Shown one piece after another: positions 23,501 to 36,290 of a DNA stretch of 64,000 bases. The translations under genes and the position numbers were made by a program. The notes under the pieces were generated by a model that was not told the DNA's origin, did not search any database, and was given only the letters and a program-made list of their open reading frames with translations. Numbering within the stretch: position 1 is the stretch's first letter; every line of letters starts with the position of its first letter. Source of the DNA: Brachypodium distachyon (taxonomy: Eukaryota; Streptophyta; Magnoliopsida; Poales; Poaceae); assembly GCF_000005505.3 (NCBI RefSeq), contig NC_016133.3, positions 40,637,237 to 40,701,236 on the forward strand. The letters run 5' to 3'.

Positions 23501-26500
23501 GCATCTTCTTGTTTACCAGGGCCAAAGCTACTTCCAATCTCGTGCAAATGGGAGAGTATCCCAGTTGGTGACAAAGCAGTCTTGCCGTGTTTGCCCTCCA
23601 CAACAAGTTTTTCAAATTCACACATGAAACACCATTCCTTATTGGAGCCTAGAAAATGAAAGATATTAAATAATTAGTCCAAGAGCAATATGGAGAGCGA
23701 AAATGCCGCAACAAACAGAGCAGTGGAAGTTACAATTTTTTGAATGAAGCCCTCCTAAAAAATATGCTGTAAGAGGCCGAGTAAACATCAAGCACTGAAG
23801 AACAGCATTTGCATAGCAACTGCAAAACAGAAGAAAGAATAAGTTAGACAGGGCAAGACAGGAGAACACATTCAAATATCTCAATTACAGCCAGTGTTTT
23901 AAAAAGTTCTTTTCATTGGGAAATCATCAACAAATTGGAGGATAAAAAAAAAATACAGTGCAACACAACAAGCATGTCATACAACACCAGAAATCTAACC
24001 ATTATGAAAGACCAACAGGAAAGTAAATTGTACAATATGATGTGCTATTAGCCATGCATGCTGTAAATAGTATAACCATCAGTGAACACAAACTGCCTGC
24101 ATGAAGTAAATTGGAGACAACAACTTTGATTATCTCAGAGCATGCCAGATGCCCAGACCTACAAAGCTAGAACATATTTGTCTGTTTGTCTCTTCATCTG
24201 TTAACCTAACAGATTATTAGGTTGTGTCAAGGGAACAAGGTAAAAAACCACTCATATGCCAACCAGGCACCAAGCAAAATGTAAGTTCAAACTGACTAGG
24301 AAGCTAGAAATGCAAAAGCAAGATAAGATGTAGACATAAATACAATACATGCCGGTTAACCTTCCAACATGTCACTTTTCAGAAATAACTCAATGTTTAC
24401 CTATTGCCAAGGTTATGAAGACCAAAAGGGCGCAATTCAACCTTGTCATAGAGCTTGATGAAAAGTTCATATGGAAAAAGTGTCTGAAAAGTAAAAGGTA
24501 TCAGCGCATAAAAATGAGAAAACAAATTACTAACTAAGCAAGCTTGTTGATTGATTTACCAATTCTGATGGATAATGCCTCACAACTTTGGAAGCAGTTT
24601 GTTGCCTGACAATTTTCTTCAGAGACGACGCAAGGCTATTTGCAGTTGAACCTGCCCTCTCTGATGGATTATCAGCCCTTTTTGATGGATTAGGTGTTAC
24701 AGAACAGACATCACGAATGGAAGAAACTTTATTAGCAGCTAAGACCGATGGCACACATTTTGAGCTTTCGATGTTGTCAGTACAAGTGACTTTTATTTTT
24801 GACTCTTCAACTTCCACACGAAGAGAAGCCCTAGAACTTTTGGGTGCCATGGCAACAGTTGCAGCAGCTTGAGAATTGTTCATGTCTGCAGGTTTTCTAG
24901 CACGACTGGCCTGAGAGTAATCCACACCAACATCAGCATCCCGAGCTTTACCATGTTCTTTGGAATGAACTGACAAATCTTCATTTATATAACTGCTATG
25001 GCCGCTCATCTTCGGCGCAGAAGCTTGAGATTTGTAAATCAACACCTCATCTAAGTCCTTGTAAGAGCCATTCTCAACAAAATTTGTAGGCTTGATATTT
25101 GATTCCGTCTTTTTACTGTCAAGAGATGCTACTTGAGGGGTACTTTGACGAAGTTTGACCACACTGTCAGAATGGCCATTTTCAGGAACCTCAGTGGTAG
25201 CAGGTACCTCCTTGAAAGGCATATCTTTCCTTTTATCATTTAAGCTCCTCAAAGTATGGTTTGCACTAGAAGTTTCTGACCCAACAGCAACTGGCATGTT
25301 GATATCAGTTTCTTCAGAAGCTCCACCCTGTTCAGCTTTTCCTTCTTTTGCAACAGAAATTTCAGCTGCATCATCTGGCCTAGCATTGACACTTGGTGGA
25401 TGGCATTCATCTTTATGACCTTGTCTCCAGTGGGCTATCTGGCATTTGAAGGAACTGCAAGACGGAAAGCGTCACTCAAGTTGAACATTAATAGTATACG
25501 TATAAGAAAGGTAATCAGGACAATTGAAGTACACAGGTTTAGGACATTGTCAGCACAGTAATTAGGGTAAATAAGTATATATGCAGATAATCCTTCTATT
25601 CTCAATAAGAGTGCCTTAGTATATCGGCAAGAATGGAGGCTAATATGGTCAACATATGCCCCTTTTTTAGCTAATACTTTGACAGCTGTACTGCTGCTGA
25701 CAAAACATTGGATGCAAAGGTATAATTGTAGCACCACCGCTTAGCTGGTGCATTTATTCACCACCAAACAAGCACATCATATGAGGAGGCACTACTGTCA
25801 AACTGGCAACTTTTTTAACGGATAATCCATGATGGTAGACTACCCCCAAAAACAATTTAGCAAACAAATTTTAAGCACTTTTCTGATGATGCAAACTACT
25901 TAGCCAGAATAAATTTACTAGGAAATAGGTTTACGCAATACATAAATACCCCATCACTGGTACGGTAAACACATCCCAGAGTCACATGGGACCTTTTGGC
26001 TAGCTTCATGCACCTCAGCCTTTGGTTAGTTATTTCAATTGACTGATTGAGACAGGTTATATGAAAAACTGAAAATATTGTTTGCTTGTTTGCATGAAAT
26101 GGATGTGGAACTATGCTCGTTGTCGAAAAAAATCCACTATTAAAGTGTAACAAATTAGATAAGACATACAAGGTTAGAGTTTTACGTACAAGAGATGAAG
26201 ATACCCTGCACATCCCAAGATAAGCAAAAGAAGTAAAGACAATGAAAGGGGCATTATCCTTATTGCGGTATACGCAAACTTGGCTGTAGTATCCTTTCAG
26301 TACGTACAAAGACAAGGCCACCGCTCGTCAAAGGAACTAATCAGTTGAGCCTCATATAGGGAATTAAACATGCATGCTATTTTGTTGCACGAGGTTTAAT
26401 AATACATCTTGTGATGCTGCCGACAGATGGTGTTGCGCTTCAGAACATTTGCACTTTATGATAGGATAAACCTTGCAACACATCAATAGAAGTAATGGCA

Positions 26501-27551
26501 GTGACAACAGATAACACATGATGCCACACCAATTCAAATGATAGTGCTCGTCTATAAACATGTAAATCGATATGGAGTTGTTAATAGCCTAAGCCAGGAT
26601 GTGGCGTGTGTTGATTAATTAAAAAAGTACCAGATTAATTTAGTGGTATGCAACCGATTGGAAGAGTATTTGGGAGTCAGTGACACAAAAAAAACGTTCA
26701 AGTTTACAAGGGAAAACACCATCAATGAAAACAACAGAATTAAGCCATTGGGAATCCTAATCTCGTTCCAGATTACTATAAATCAGAGCAATTCACAGAG
26801 AAACATCTATGGAGTCAGAGTTTCCGTTTATGAACGCTGCATACCACCTAAGATTTCTCCCATGGTGAAATTACAAACAGACAAGGAAATAGTACTAAAT
26901 GGAGGGTGATCAATAGCCCTAACTCGCATGGCAAGGGGTCATGTTTGCAACACAGAAAATTGGGGGAAAATCTAAATCTTCTTGATCTACTAGCAATCAC
27001 ATGTTACCAAGACCCAAATTTCTAGAAAATACAGGGCGCCTCACTCCCAAATGTACGAATTGGAGACCATCTTCCCTCAATTTCCCAATCACCTACTGAA
27101 ATTAAACGAATTGGAGAAGGGGATTAGGAACATGGTTTCAGCCGACTCACCAGTACTTGACGGCCTTGCACTGCTTGCACCTAAACGTGGTCGGCTTGAA
27201 GCATACCGCGCAGACCCCCACCGGCGGCTGGGGCTGCTGCTGCGTCTCCGCCACAACCTCCGGCTCCTCATGCGCCGGAGCCACCGGCTGCGGGGTCCAC
27301 ATCGGCGCCTCCGGCACCTCCGCCGCGTGCACCACTCCCGGGAACAGCTCCGCGTAGTAGGCGCGCACCGACTCCCGCTCCGCCAGCTCGGACTCCTCCG
27401 CCGCGAGCCGCGCGCGGCGCCGCACCTCCTCCCTCCTCGCCGCGGCTTGCCGCAGGCTCCGCCGCACCAGCAGCGCCATGGCCGGCACGACGACGAGCAT
27501 CACCACCGCCAGCACGGCGGCCGCGGTCGACGACCCCGGCACCTCCGCCAT
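20560..27551 (-). CDS. MYND zinc-finger ubiquitin carboxyl-terminal hydrolase (UBP15/16-type)
   Basis: Predicted 970 residues in eleven exons: 27551-27151, 25454-24560, 24483-24401, 23819-23734, 23648-23486, 22741-22621, 22518-22361, 22220-22136, 21905-21693, 21369-21308 and 21205-20560, all in frame. Residues about 11-29 form a hydrophobic segment (probable membrane anchor). A MYND finger lies at 114-151 (CAVCFKPTTFRCKQC, then YCSFKC and HKDEC). A long Ser-rich linker follows, then the USP domain at about 453-756. The Cys box is GLHNLGNSCYANAVLQCL with catalytic C461. The His box is FSGHYVCYVKDTHGKWY with H716 and then TDDSQ. A zinc ribbon is also present (KCTRCH, QCTRCK). This domain order defines the plant UBP15-19 clade, whose members remove ubiquitin and affect organ or grain size and salt response. 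The Cys and His residues are intact. It reads closest to UBP16, but the orthologue is not settled. Confidence 0.94.
23043..23276. repeat. 117-bp tandem duplication in a UBP intron
   Basis: Two nearly identical copies (23043-23159 and 23160-23276), both starting TTAAACAAAATTTGGACAAA and differing at only a few positions, lie in the intron between exons 5 and 6. The similarity suggests a recent event. Confidence 0.92.
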
Positions 27552-29109
27552 TGCTCCCGCTCAGTCTACTCCCCTCCCTCCTCCTCCTCCGCCACCGCGC
27601 ATAGATCTCGCCCCGCGCACGCCCCCCAACCACCGGATCCGCGGCCCGATTCCGCGCTCCGCCCGACTAAATCAGCCAGAAATTAGGGCTCGCAGATTTC
27701 CAAATATTTCCCCCCTTTCCCTCCTCCTCCGGTCCGGATTTCTCCCCCCTTTGGTCTTTGGAAGTGACGGAGAGCCAGCAGCAACCAACCAAGGAAAGAA
27801 GGAAGGAAGGGAAGGGAAGGAAGAAGCCGGCGGTATCCGTTTCCACCTTGGCACTCGAGGAATAATACCACGGCTTGGGCAGGGGGCGAGGTGAAAAAGC
27901 GCTTGTACTACTGCGCGAGGACGACGGACGGGGCAAGTTAACGGCGGGATAACGGCAACGGGGGAGGTGGAAGACAAGAAAGGAATGGGGTTCCCATTTC
28001 CCAAGTCCCCCGCGAGGGTTCCGTGTGCTCGGTACCCTCTCGCATCAACCGTCGGATTGCCACGCGGTGGGGCCGCAGCCGTCCGATGGGATGCACGAGC
28101 CGCGTGGGGTAGTACCCCACGTCTATGTAGGAGACTGCCTCGGAACATGACTTGCCCAGGGACGCGCCAGATGAGACGCGGGAAACTATTTTTAGCAAGT
28201 ATTTTTCTTTCTAGGTCCCGCTATTATTACCCGCCAATTATGTCGGGGTCCCGCACTCTGACAGGAAGGTCCCACCTTGTTCACCTCGAAACAGATGAAG
28301 CTTTGGGAGTTTTTTTCCTTTCCCGGCGGTTACGCGATTTTCACACCGACGTTTGGAAAATACGCGTACTGATACTATTCCTGCTCTGATTCAGATCGAT
28401 CCATCAGACTGTCGCGTTCCAAAAGGTAATAATCGTTGAAGTTTGCTCGTTTTGGACCAGAACTGATTTTTCACATTAATTACATTGATTTTTTCTTGAG
28501 GGATAAATCGCTGGTTACCAAATCGTATTGGTTTTGGTATAAACTGACTGACGGAGACTACTTTAATGTATGGCGATTTTTGGTTTTGATTGATGCGATA
28601 GGATTGTTCGGGGTTTAATGGCAATAGTTACCCAAACAAATGGACTCGTACAAGGGAGACCAGTTTAATGTGCGCCAGTTTTGAGTATGGTAAGTTAAGG
28701 CAGTGGTTACCAAAAACTGGGCCTTGTCGATCCCTCCAACGGATCCGATGTGCGTCAATTTTGATTCTCTGTGATACACTACCTCATGTTTTTCTATGTT
28801 ACTCCGTATTAAAGTTTCTCTCCAACTACACATTTTAATGGTTGATTGTGGTCAATAATTAGACCGACCTTACATAGATTAGGTGCTACAAAAAATCATA
28901 TCATTGTGTTCGCATTTAGAAAAGATTTTTAATGGTGGTATAAAGTTTAAGTTACATAATACACATACTCCGTATTATTGGTATGGACAGTCAATCAAAG
29001 TAAAACCTTAAAATATGTGGACGCCATTTTTGTAGAAACGGAAAAATTATTTATTAACTTCAATAATTACACTAGTTTTATGTATGAATTATATGATGGC
29101 AAAATATCA
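27552..29109. other. UBP 5' flank and intergenic DNA
   Basis: 27552-28150 is GC-rich with purine tracts and probably contains the leader and promoter of the ubiquitin protease gene. The rest is AT-rich. Frames such as 27967-28389 overlap this GC-rich leader and show no family signature. Confidence 0.4.
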
Positions 29110-29490
29110 AGTGAAAACCACATCTACGGTGCAAACTGTGAAAACTCCATCGAAAAAGGTTCAAAAAATTCTTGAAAAAATTACATGTGTTAGAAAAATG
29201 ATGTTTTATATATGTGCAAAATTTCAAGTCCAAACTCAATGGCATTTGGTAGCAGCGAAAAAAACAAATTCTGCATGAATAGTGATCTTTCAATGTCTGA
29301 CACTATTTATCGTAAATTCTCTTTTTAATTCCTTCCAAATGATTTTGACTTTGAACTTGAAATTTTGCAGGTTTGTAGAACATCACGCTCCCAACATATG
29401 GTATTTTTGTAGAATTTTTTTGAAACTTTAAAACATGGTTTTTATGAAGTTTGCTCGGTTTGCACCGAATGAAGGTTTTCACCGGATACG
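29110..29490. repeat. Long imperfect inverted repeat (hairpin-forming)
   Basis: The left arm (about 29110-29284) and the reverse complement of the right arm (about 29300-29490) share GTGAAAACC, GGTGCAAAC, TTCAAAAAAATTCT-like, TGATGTT and GCAAAATTTCAAGT in the same order, with a short spacer. A transcript could fold into a stem of about 180 pairs with mismatches. This looks like a foldback MITE; no target duplication was found. Confidence 0.75.
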
Positions 29491-30802
29491 ATCTTTGAGG
29501 GAATTTCTCATGTGGTTTTTTCGGCACAATTTTGTTAGGCCTTGTACTCTTGCACTCCGGTCTTATTTTCTACGAGTACTAATTTGTAGGCACTCGAGTT
29601 ATTTTATGTGTTTTTGTTGGAATTGTTTTTTATTCCAAGTGTATTTCTATGAGATTCATCATTGTTTCGTATTTGTCTATTTCTCATCTTCGTGAGCCAA
29701 AGTTTGTTGCACACTAAAAAAACATGTAATGCATGATACAAAACTGCATTTCGGAAAATAATTCAAGTCCTGATATTGGGCAGCCAAATGTAACAGAGTA
29801 AATACAGTAAATACAAAATATAAACCTTAAAGTACAGTGTGTTTTTGTTCTAAGATAAAGGCGGTCTTTAATGGTGATGCAAAACAAACACATGTGTGCA
29901 CGCAATCTAGTCGGATCGAGCTCACAAACAGGGCTCCAATTTGGTGAACACCCGCATGATCATTCGACTCGACATCCTCCTTCGTCTTGCTGCCAGAGCA
30001 GACAAGAACTCATGCCAGTTCTAGCACCAGCAGTTCAGCAAACCTAAGCACAAAACGAGCGAGAGTAGATTTTAAGCTTTAGAAACAACACGGAGGGTCG
30101 CCACGAATAGTCTTTTATCGGAACCAGCTGATGCAATCATGCAAAGTTTCCTTTCCTGGAGCAGACTCGTGGTCGTCTCTATATATCTAAAGCTTTCTCC
30201 GATGTAGCCTTGTTTTTCGTCCATTCTTTCAACGAAAATCTTTGACATTTTCCTCTTTGCCGTCGGTCCAAGAATTTCTACACCCGGTAAGTCACATGCC
30301 TGAAGTCATCCGCCAATTTGTCAGTGTCAGTGTCAGCTCGAAAAGATGCAACAAAATCTGTAAACAACAAGTCAAGCACGGGCGCACGAGGAGCACCGAG
30401 CACAGACGTGCCAGACAAGCGACAATCTCTCTGACTGCCTTTCCGGCTTTCCCCCCGGTCTCCTGGTTCAACGATCGTGTCCGACCGAGGCAGCGAACGA
30501 CGACGCACCGGCGCGGTCGGTCCTTTTCTCCCAAGTCCAGAAGTTCGCATGACAAAAACTTTTCCCGGGACACGCTAGCCAGCCAGCAGCACGCAGGCCA
30601 ACCCAGCCGACGTACGGCTGATGTTCCCGGGAGGCAAGCGAGCGGACGGTCCGCGGACCTCGGCGCCGCAGCTCTTCGATCGACGATCGGTCGGCTCTCG
30701 CGGCGCCGTCCTAGCCTACGTGTTGCGGACGCGTGAGCCGGCCTCGTCGTGTCCCCCGATCGACAGAAACGGCAAACGGTCGGTGGGCGAGAGAGCGCTC
30801 TG
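29491..30802. other. Intergenic
   Basis: AT-rich to about 30200, then a GC-rich patch to about 30800. The frame at 30242-30736 in that patch is rich in Arg and Ser on each strand and resembles no family, so I do not call it a gene. Confidence 0.4.
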
Positions 30803-31080
30803 ATATGCCGGCTTTAGTCTGGGAGTAAGAAAGGTCTAACATAAGTGTCAACTAAACAAATTTGATGATGTGTCATGTTATTAATGAGGAGAGATATTTG
30901 TGGTAACTAGATATGTTACCATAATATCACACAAAACAAAACAAGATGAGTCTACAACCTAATAAATGACGCAATGCATGATACCACATATATGTTACTA
31001 CCCACTATGAAGATAATAACTTAGAATAATAACAAAAACATGTTAGCACTCTAAGTTACCGTGCACTGTAACCAGCCTTA
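30803..31080. mobile_element. Possible MITE
   Basis: The left end GGCTTTAGTCTGGGAGTAA and the reverse strand of the right end, GGCTGGTTACAGTGCACGGTAA, are related and are followed by similar AACAT blocks on both sides of an AT-rich core. The target duplication is unclear. Ends of this kind are common in grass MITEs. Confidence 0.45.
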
Positions 31081-34000
31081 TTATTGTCTGGATCGGTGGT
31101 TACAAAACGAGAACAAAACACTCGATCCCCATTAGATAATTAGCCTGTCAAAAGAAAGAACCATTCTATAATCAAGATTCTGATACGGAGTTCTATAGTA
31201 TTTTAGTGTGACCTGACGGTGCCCCGTGCAATGTGTGCATCCGTCTATGCCGTAACGAGGTTGGACTTTCATGTCCCGTTGCTTAACTTAGTCGTTTAGC
31301 GGGTGACAGACACGATGTTCCAGAGAGGCCGGCGTAGGACAGCAAAAAGAAAAAGGAAGCGCGCTCCTGCACGTACGTACCCTGCATACGAGTTGGGTGG
31401 CTCGCCGTCTTTGGAGCGATCATGGTTTAAGTAAGTGATTGATACTGTTGCTACTGTTCTCTCCTGTGGATATCGATATGTCGATGCGACCTCGAACAAC
31501 AACCGAACGGCAATAGCTGTGGTGGTGGTAGCGCTAAGAAACTTGTAGGAAACTGTTTGTCATGCTTGTTCTCAGCTGCTTATGGTCTTTGGAGCGATCA
31601 TGGTTTAAACTAAGTGATTAGTATTTAGTACTAGTACTGATCTTTTGCTGATGCATGAGTGGAGTTGATGCGACCTGGAACAACCAATCACGGGCTGTGG
31701 TGGGGATTCTAAGAAAGCAGGAAAACTGATTCCATGCTTGTTCTCCGCTCATTCTCGAAACAAAATGTTCGTTCTCTTCTCTGCCCGGGAGGCCGGGGAC
31801 CCAGCCTAAAAGGAACAAACATACTCTGAGAAAAGCACTCGTTCTCTGTTCTTCGAGAAAGGATCCCTCTACCAAAAGCCATGCCGATCGATCGACGGCT
31901 TGTGGTTGTGCGCTTGTGAACTTATTACGAGGTTGTTTAGGTCTCAAGCTTCCACGTACTGGACAGACGCGGCTACCTGCAGCCCTTGTCCAGGGAATAT
32001 TTGGCAAAAGTTGCCCCTGTGGTCTCTATTCTCCAATCCAATGCGTGAACCTTTTCTTTTCTTTTTTTTCATTGGGCTACAGAGAAAGGAAAGTATGATG
32101 ATCGTATAATTGACTCGACGGTAATTTCTCATCTGATTCCAAGGGCTTCCGGTGGATGCAAGCGGTGGAAGGCGGACGGGCCATCAGACATCAGTAGCGT
32201 CAATGCGTGTGTGGAGAAAGGAAGACAGGATGGACCGATGAGGAGAAAAAAACGCATAGAACATCAGGATAGGAAGGATACGGTGTTGACGTTGAAACTT
32301 CTGCCAAAGATTTCTACAAAGATCATGTGGATATTCGACTGCTTTTGTGCTTGTAGAATTTTATTTACAAGCAACAAGACGTGTGCGTGAAAAGGCAAGT
32401 TCAGTACTATCTCAAACTTAAGAAAGTTTGATCCAGGACAAATCTAGACCATCTTATATTTGGAAGCAAGTAATTAAATAGGATTTTCTACATAACCATT
32501 TTTTTTTGGCTGAAGATACAAAAATACAAAATGCTTAGTTTTTTTATGAAATTTACCTATTCAAAAGACAGACAGGAAGATTTATATGCATGTCCTCTTC
32601 TTTTTTATGAGATTTGATATTTGGAGCGTTCAATGCGACTCTGACCACTCCAAGAGCAGAGTTATGGAGCAGAGAGAATCCGAACAGGTTCGAATTGAGA
32701 CTTTCGGGACCCATTTCATCTTCGTTGTGTTGTTATGCCTTTGGTTCAAGCAAACAAGATGGAAGAAATGAATCACAAGAGGAATAACGAAGGTGGTGAG
32801 TCTGTTCCTTTTGGGAGCGTCGACCGAGAAGTAGAGAATGCTACTGACCCCATTAGCATTTGCTGCCAATCAGGGTCTACGGAAATATTGTGCGAAAAAT
32901 GTGTTTTGCTCCAAAAGGTGTGTGCTTCTATCTTGATTTTTCACATCGATGAGTCTTGAAAGTGATAAAAGAAACTCTTGTGCAGGTTATCTTCCACCTC
33001 CACCGTACACACCGGGTCTATTCCTGGACTTGGCTTGTACCGGATGGATAGGCCAATGTTCATGGTCGTGAATACTCATTTGGAGTGAGCTCTCAAAGAG
33101 ATTTTCACCCATAATGAGTGGCGGTGTATTTTTTTCATTGCGAGCTTTTTAGTGCGATTTTTGTTCGCTCGTAATAAGCTACTTGCATGTTTCATTTTTG
33201 GTCCATGTGCATCTCGCTATAACAGAGGGCAGATGCGAACTATGCTCAATGTATCTTTCTAATGCAAATTCTTAGTTCAATAAAAGATTTCGTTACTATT
33301 TATTGTCCCGTGCATAAGTCTTATGTACTTCTCCTTTTCCACAAAGAATAGCGCGCACATGTTTTGAGGTCGAATTTTGACCAACGATTAGACAATATGT
33401 AGATTATATGTTATAAGTTTTATACCGTTGGAAACATTTTTCTAGCACATAACTCTCAAATCATTAGTCAATTGTTGATAGAAATAAAACGTCGAAATGT
33501 GTGCGTGTCGTTCCTTGTGAAAAGGAGTAAATACATATAAACAGCTCACATGATTATTTTTACAACATTTTAAAAGTTACAATACGCTGAAACGAGGTAA
33601 AACCAGATTACTCAAAATGAAAAATCCATTTTGAATTTTTTTACGTGTCAAAATCTAGGATATTTCAAATTCCCCTCCCACCTCCCAGTTTGGCCAAAAG
33701 TTCCTCCCCGCCTCCCCACCAAAAACATCGGCGAGGGACGGCAGAGCCCATCGTGCTCTTGTTTCATCCTCTCCGCAACCGGCCGTCGTCCCTCGCGCCC
33801 ACCTTCCCATCACATGGCACCGCCACTCTCCGCACCCCACCCGGCCAAACGTTCACAGGCTTCCTGCCACCGGCGGCGGCGACTAATCAGGGTTCGTCTC
33901 CGTTCCAGCGCTTCACGTTCACGATCGCAATGTAAGATTCTCAAATGTTGCGCGCATCTCATCGTCCTCTTCCTCTGTCGCAAGTCAAACAATTGTATAT

Positions 34001-35150
34001 TGGCTTCATCAGCTCCTGCAAACCATCTAAACCCACTTGTTTAATCCCCGGATCCACCACCAGCTTGCCAAAATTTTATCCGCACGTCCATCCCTTTCCG
34101 CGCGCATGCGGGGGTGTAAGGACCACCGAGGAATCAGACGTCCTTAAAAGCTCGGTCCTGCAGGAGCAACGCAACAAGCGGAAGATGACAAGCAAGGGGC
34201 TCGTTCGGGGCAGGGAATTACCTGCGCTGCGCTCGCGGCATGTGCTGGTCAGCTGGTGGGCTCGCGGGTGCACTCAAGCTGTTTGACGTAATGCTACGCA
34301 CGCAGGACTGAGGCTATGGCATTAAGGTTGATGTTTTTGTCCTGGAGATCGTGTGTCAGCGTCTGGGAGAGGGCATATTATTGTTGGTGTGGAGCTTAGT
34401 CGCGTGATTTATATAATTTTGGCAAGTGTGTAGGTGTTGTTTAGGTGGGACGTGCCTTTCGGAGCTTCGGTGGGAATAATTCATGGTGGTGGGTTTGTTA
34501 AGGTTTGGGACCGTCATTCTCTCTTTAGGAGGGTTATCCCTTGTTCCACGCAGATAAGAATGTGACTTTGGATGGAAGGCAGGTTAGTTCGGAATGCTCT
34601 TGATGGAAAAAGAATGCCAGTGAATATATAAAAGTTGGTTTCCCTCTTTAGAATCTCCGCAGTAAGCAGCTCTATGTCTCTTGATTCAGAAAAGGTTGTC
34701 AAAAACAGATAGAGCAGCTGCTCTGTTCCAGTGTCTTTTGGTGCAATGCATGTCCGTCTTTCTAAAGTTACACAAGATTAAGAGATTTGCTGATATGAAT
34801 CCTTTTTGGAAATAACGATTTTTTTTATATTTACTGCTGAGGTCGATCATGACACTGTAGTTGTTAAACTAAGTATATTCAGTTTGCATTCAGGTAGATT
34901 TTGGTATGAACGCATTAGTTCACCTATTTCTTCGCCGCGTTCCTATGTGTATGCATCTGCTGATCTTTTGTAGATTTTTAAACATGGCTGACACATTAAA
35001 GGATGATTTGGTTAAAAACATGTTTTGTAAAAGCAAGCTGTTAAAAAATGTTTTGTAAAAGCAATTTTGTTGGTATCATGTTTATAACTTGATTTAACAT
35101 TGAAGCTTTCTTTGTTCTTTACAGGTACCAGCCACTTTCCACATAAGTAC
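31081..35150. other. Intergenic; a diverged duplication and no gene
   Basis: A unit of about 177 bp starting GTCTTTGGAGCGATCATGG occurs at about 31409 and 31586, clearly diverged. A GC-rich stretch at 33650-33950, rich in pyrimidines on the plus strand, looks like a 5' leader of a plant gene, but no conserved coding exon follows. Frames at 32735-32959 and 33631-34286 carry no recognised domain. Confidence 0.4.
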
Positions 35151-35267
35151 TACTCCCTCCGATCCTAAATTGTTGTCGAAATATTACATGCATCTAGACG
35201 TTTTTTAAGAATAGATACATCCATATTTGGGCAAAATTGAGTCAAGAATTTAGGATCAGAGGGAGTA
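35151..35267. mobile_element. Stowaway-type MITE
   Basis: About 117 bp with inverted ends TACTCCCTCCGATCCTAAAT and the reverse complement of ATTTAGGATCAGAGGGAGTA, well conserved, around an AT-rich core containing AAGAATAGATACATCCATAT. Typical Stowaway, bounded by TA. Confidence 0.9.
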
Positions 35268-35744
35268 CCAAGATAAGTTCGTCGCTCAACCATGCACTTC
35301 TTTTCTTAACGTGACATCCTATTTTAAATTCCCCGTTAAATAGTAACCATCAGTGTTAATTTGCCACCATGATCTGTTGTATTTGCAAACTGCAACCACC
35401 TTTCCATTCTTATAAAACCCTCAGTGAATGGAAATAAAACATCATGGAATATAAAAACAATCGTAATTTTTCATTTGAATAACAGTCACTTAAAAGTTAG
35501 GACTTAGAAAGTTATGTCTCACCTTTACATGATATCAAGGTAGAGATGACAGATATAGTACATGATTGGTTTCAGGAGATTTTCCTCTGAGACACCGCAA
35601 AAGCCTGCATTTTATCAAAATACCACCAAGTGCCTCATTGACCCACTTGTTACCACACAGCGTAAATATTTCAATAATCTCTGGCTTTTGCTAACGGATA
35701 ATTTGAAAATTCTTCTGATTCTAGTTTTAGCATAATTGCCAAAA

Positions 35745-36290
35745 AAAATAATGGCATTAAATCTGAAATGTTCAGTATAAATGCTAGCACTGCGTTTTTT
35801 GTTTGGCATAAACAAACCCATGTGCTCACAGCGGTGTAAAATGCCATTCTGAAACTGCGGTAGTCACACAACAGAGGAATATGATTAACCGTGTCTCCTT
35901 GTAACTGAAAGTTGAAACCAGAGATGAAGTTGCACAGGAATTTTGTATAGCTGACGCCTGACGGACATTCTCATTTCTTACCTAATAGTTTCAGTCTCCA
36001 TGAACGGTGGGGCCAGAAATAGTAATGGCATTAAACCTGAAATGTTCAGAGGACCGGTATACATGCTAAGCACTACGTTTTTTATTTGGCATAAACAAAC
36101 CCATGTTCTACAGCGGTGTAAAGTGCCATTCTGAAACTGCGGTAGTCATACAACGCAGGAATATGAAGTTAACCGTGTCTCCTTGTACTTGAAAGTTGAA
36201 ACCAGAGATGAAGTTACACAGGAATTTTGTATAGCTGATTATTGTTCACATTTCCTAACCTAAAAGCTTCAGTCTCCATGACCGGTGGGT
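35745..36290. repeat. Tandem duplication, about 270-bp unit
   Basis: Two copies share AATGGCATTAAA, GGCATAAACAAACCCATGT, CAGCGGTGTAAA, GCCATTCTGAAACTGCGGTA and GAAACCAGAGATGAAGTT in the same order, and each ends near CAGTCTCCATGA. Copy 1 is about 35745-36010 and copy 2 about 36020-36290. The divergence is modest, with small indels. Confidence 0.85.

Noticed and set aside
27051..27894. Plus-strand frames of 138-211 codons
   Set aside because: They are antisense shadows of the GC-rich first exon and leader of the ubiquitin protease gene.
30242..30736. 164-codon frame
   Set aside because: The composition is Arg/Ser-rich and alternative frames are also open; nothing matches a family.
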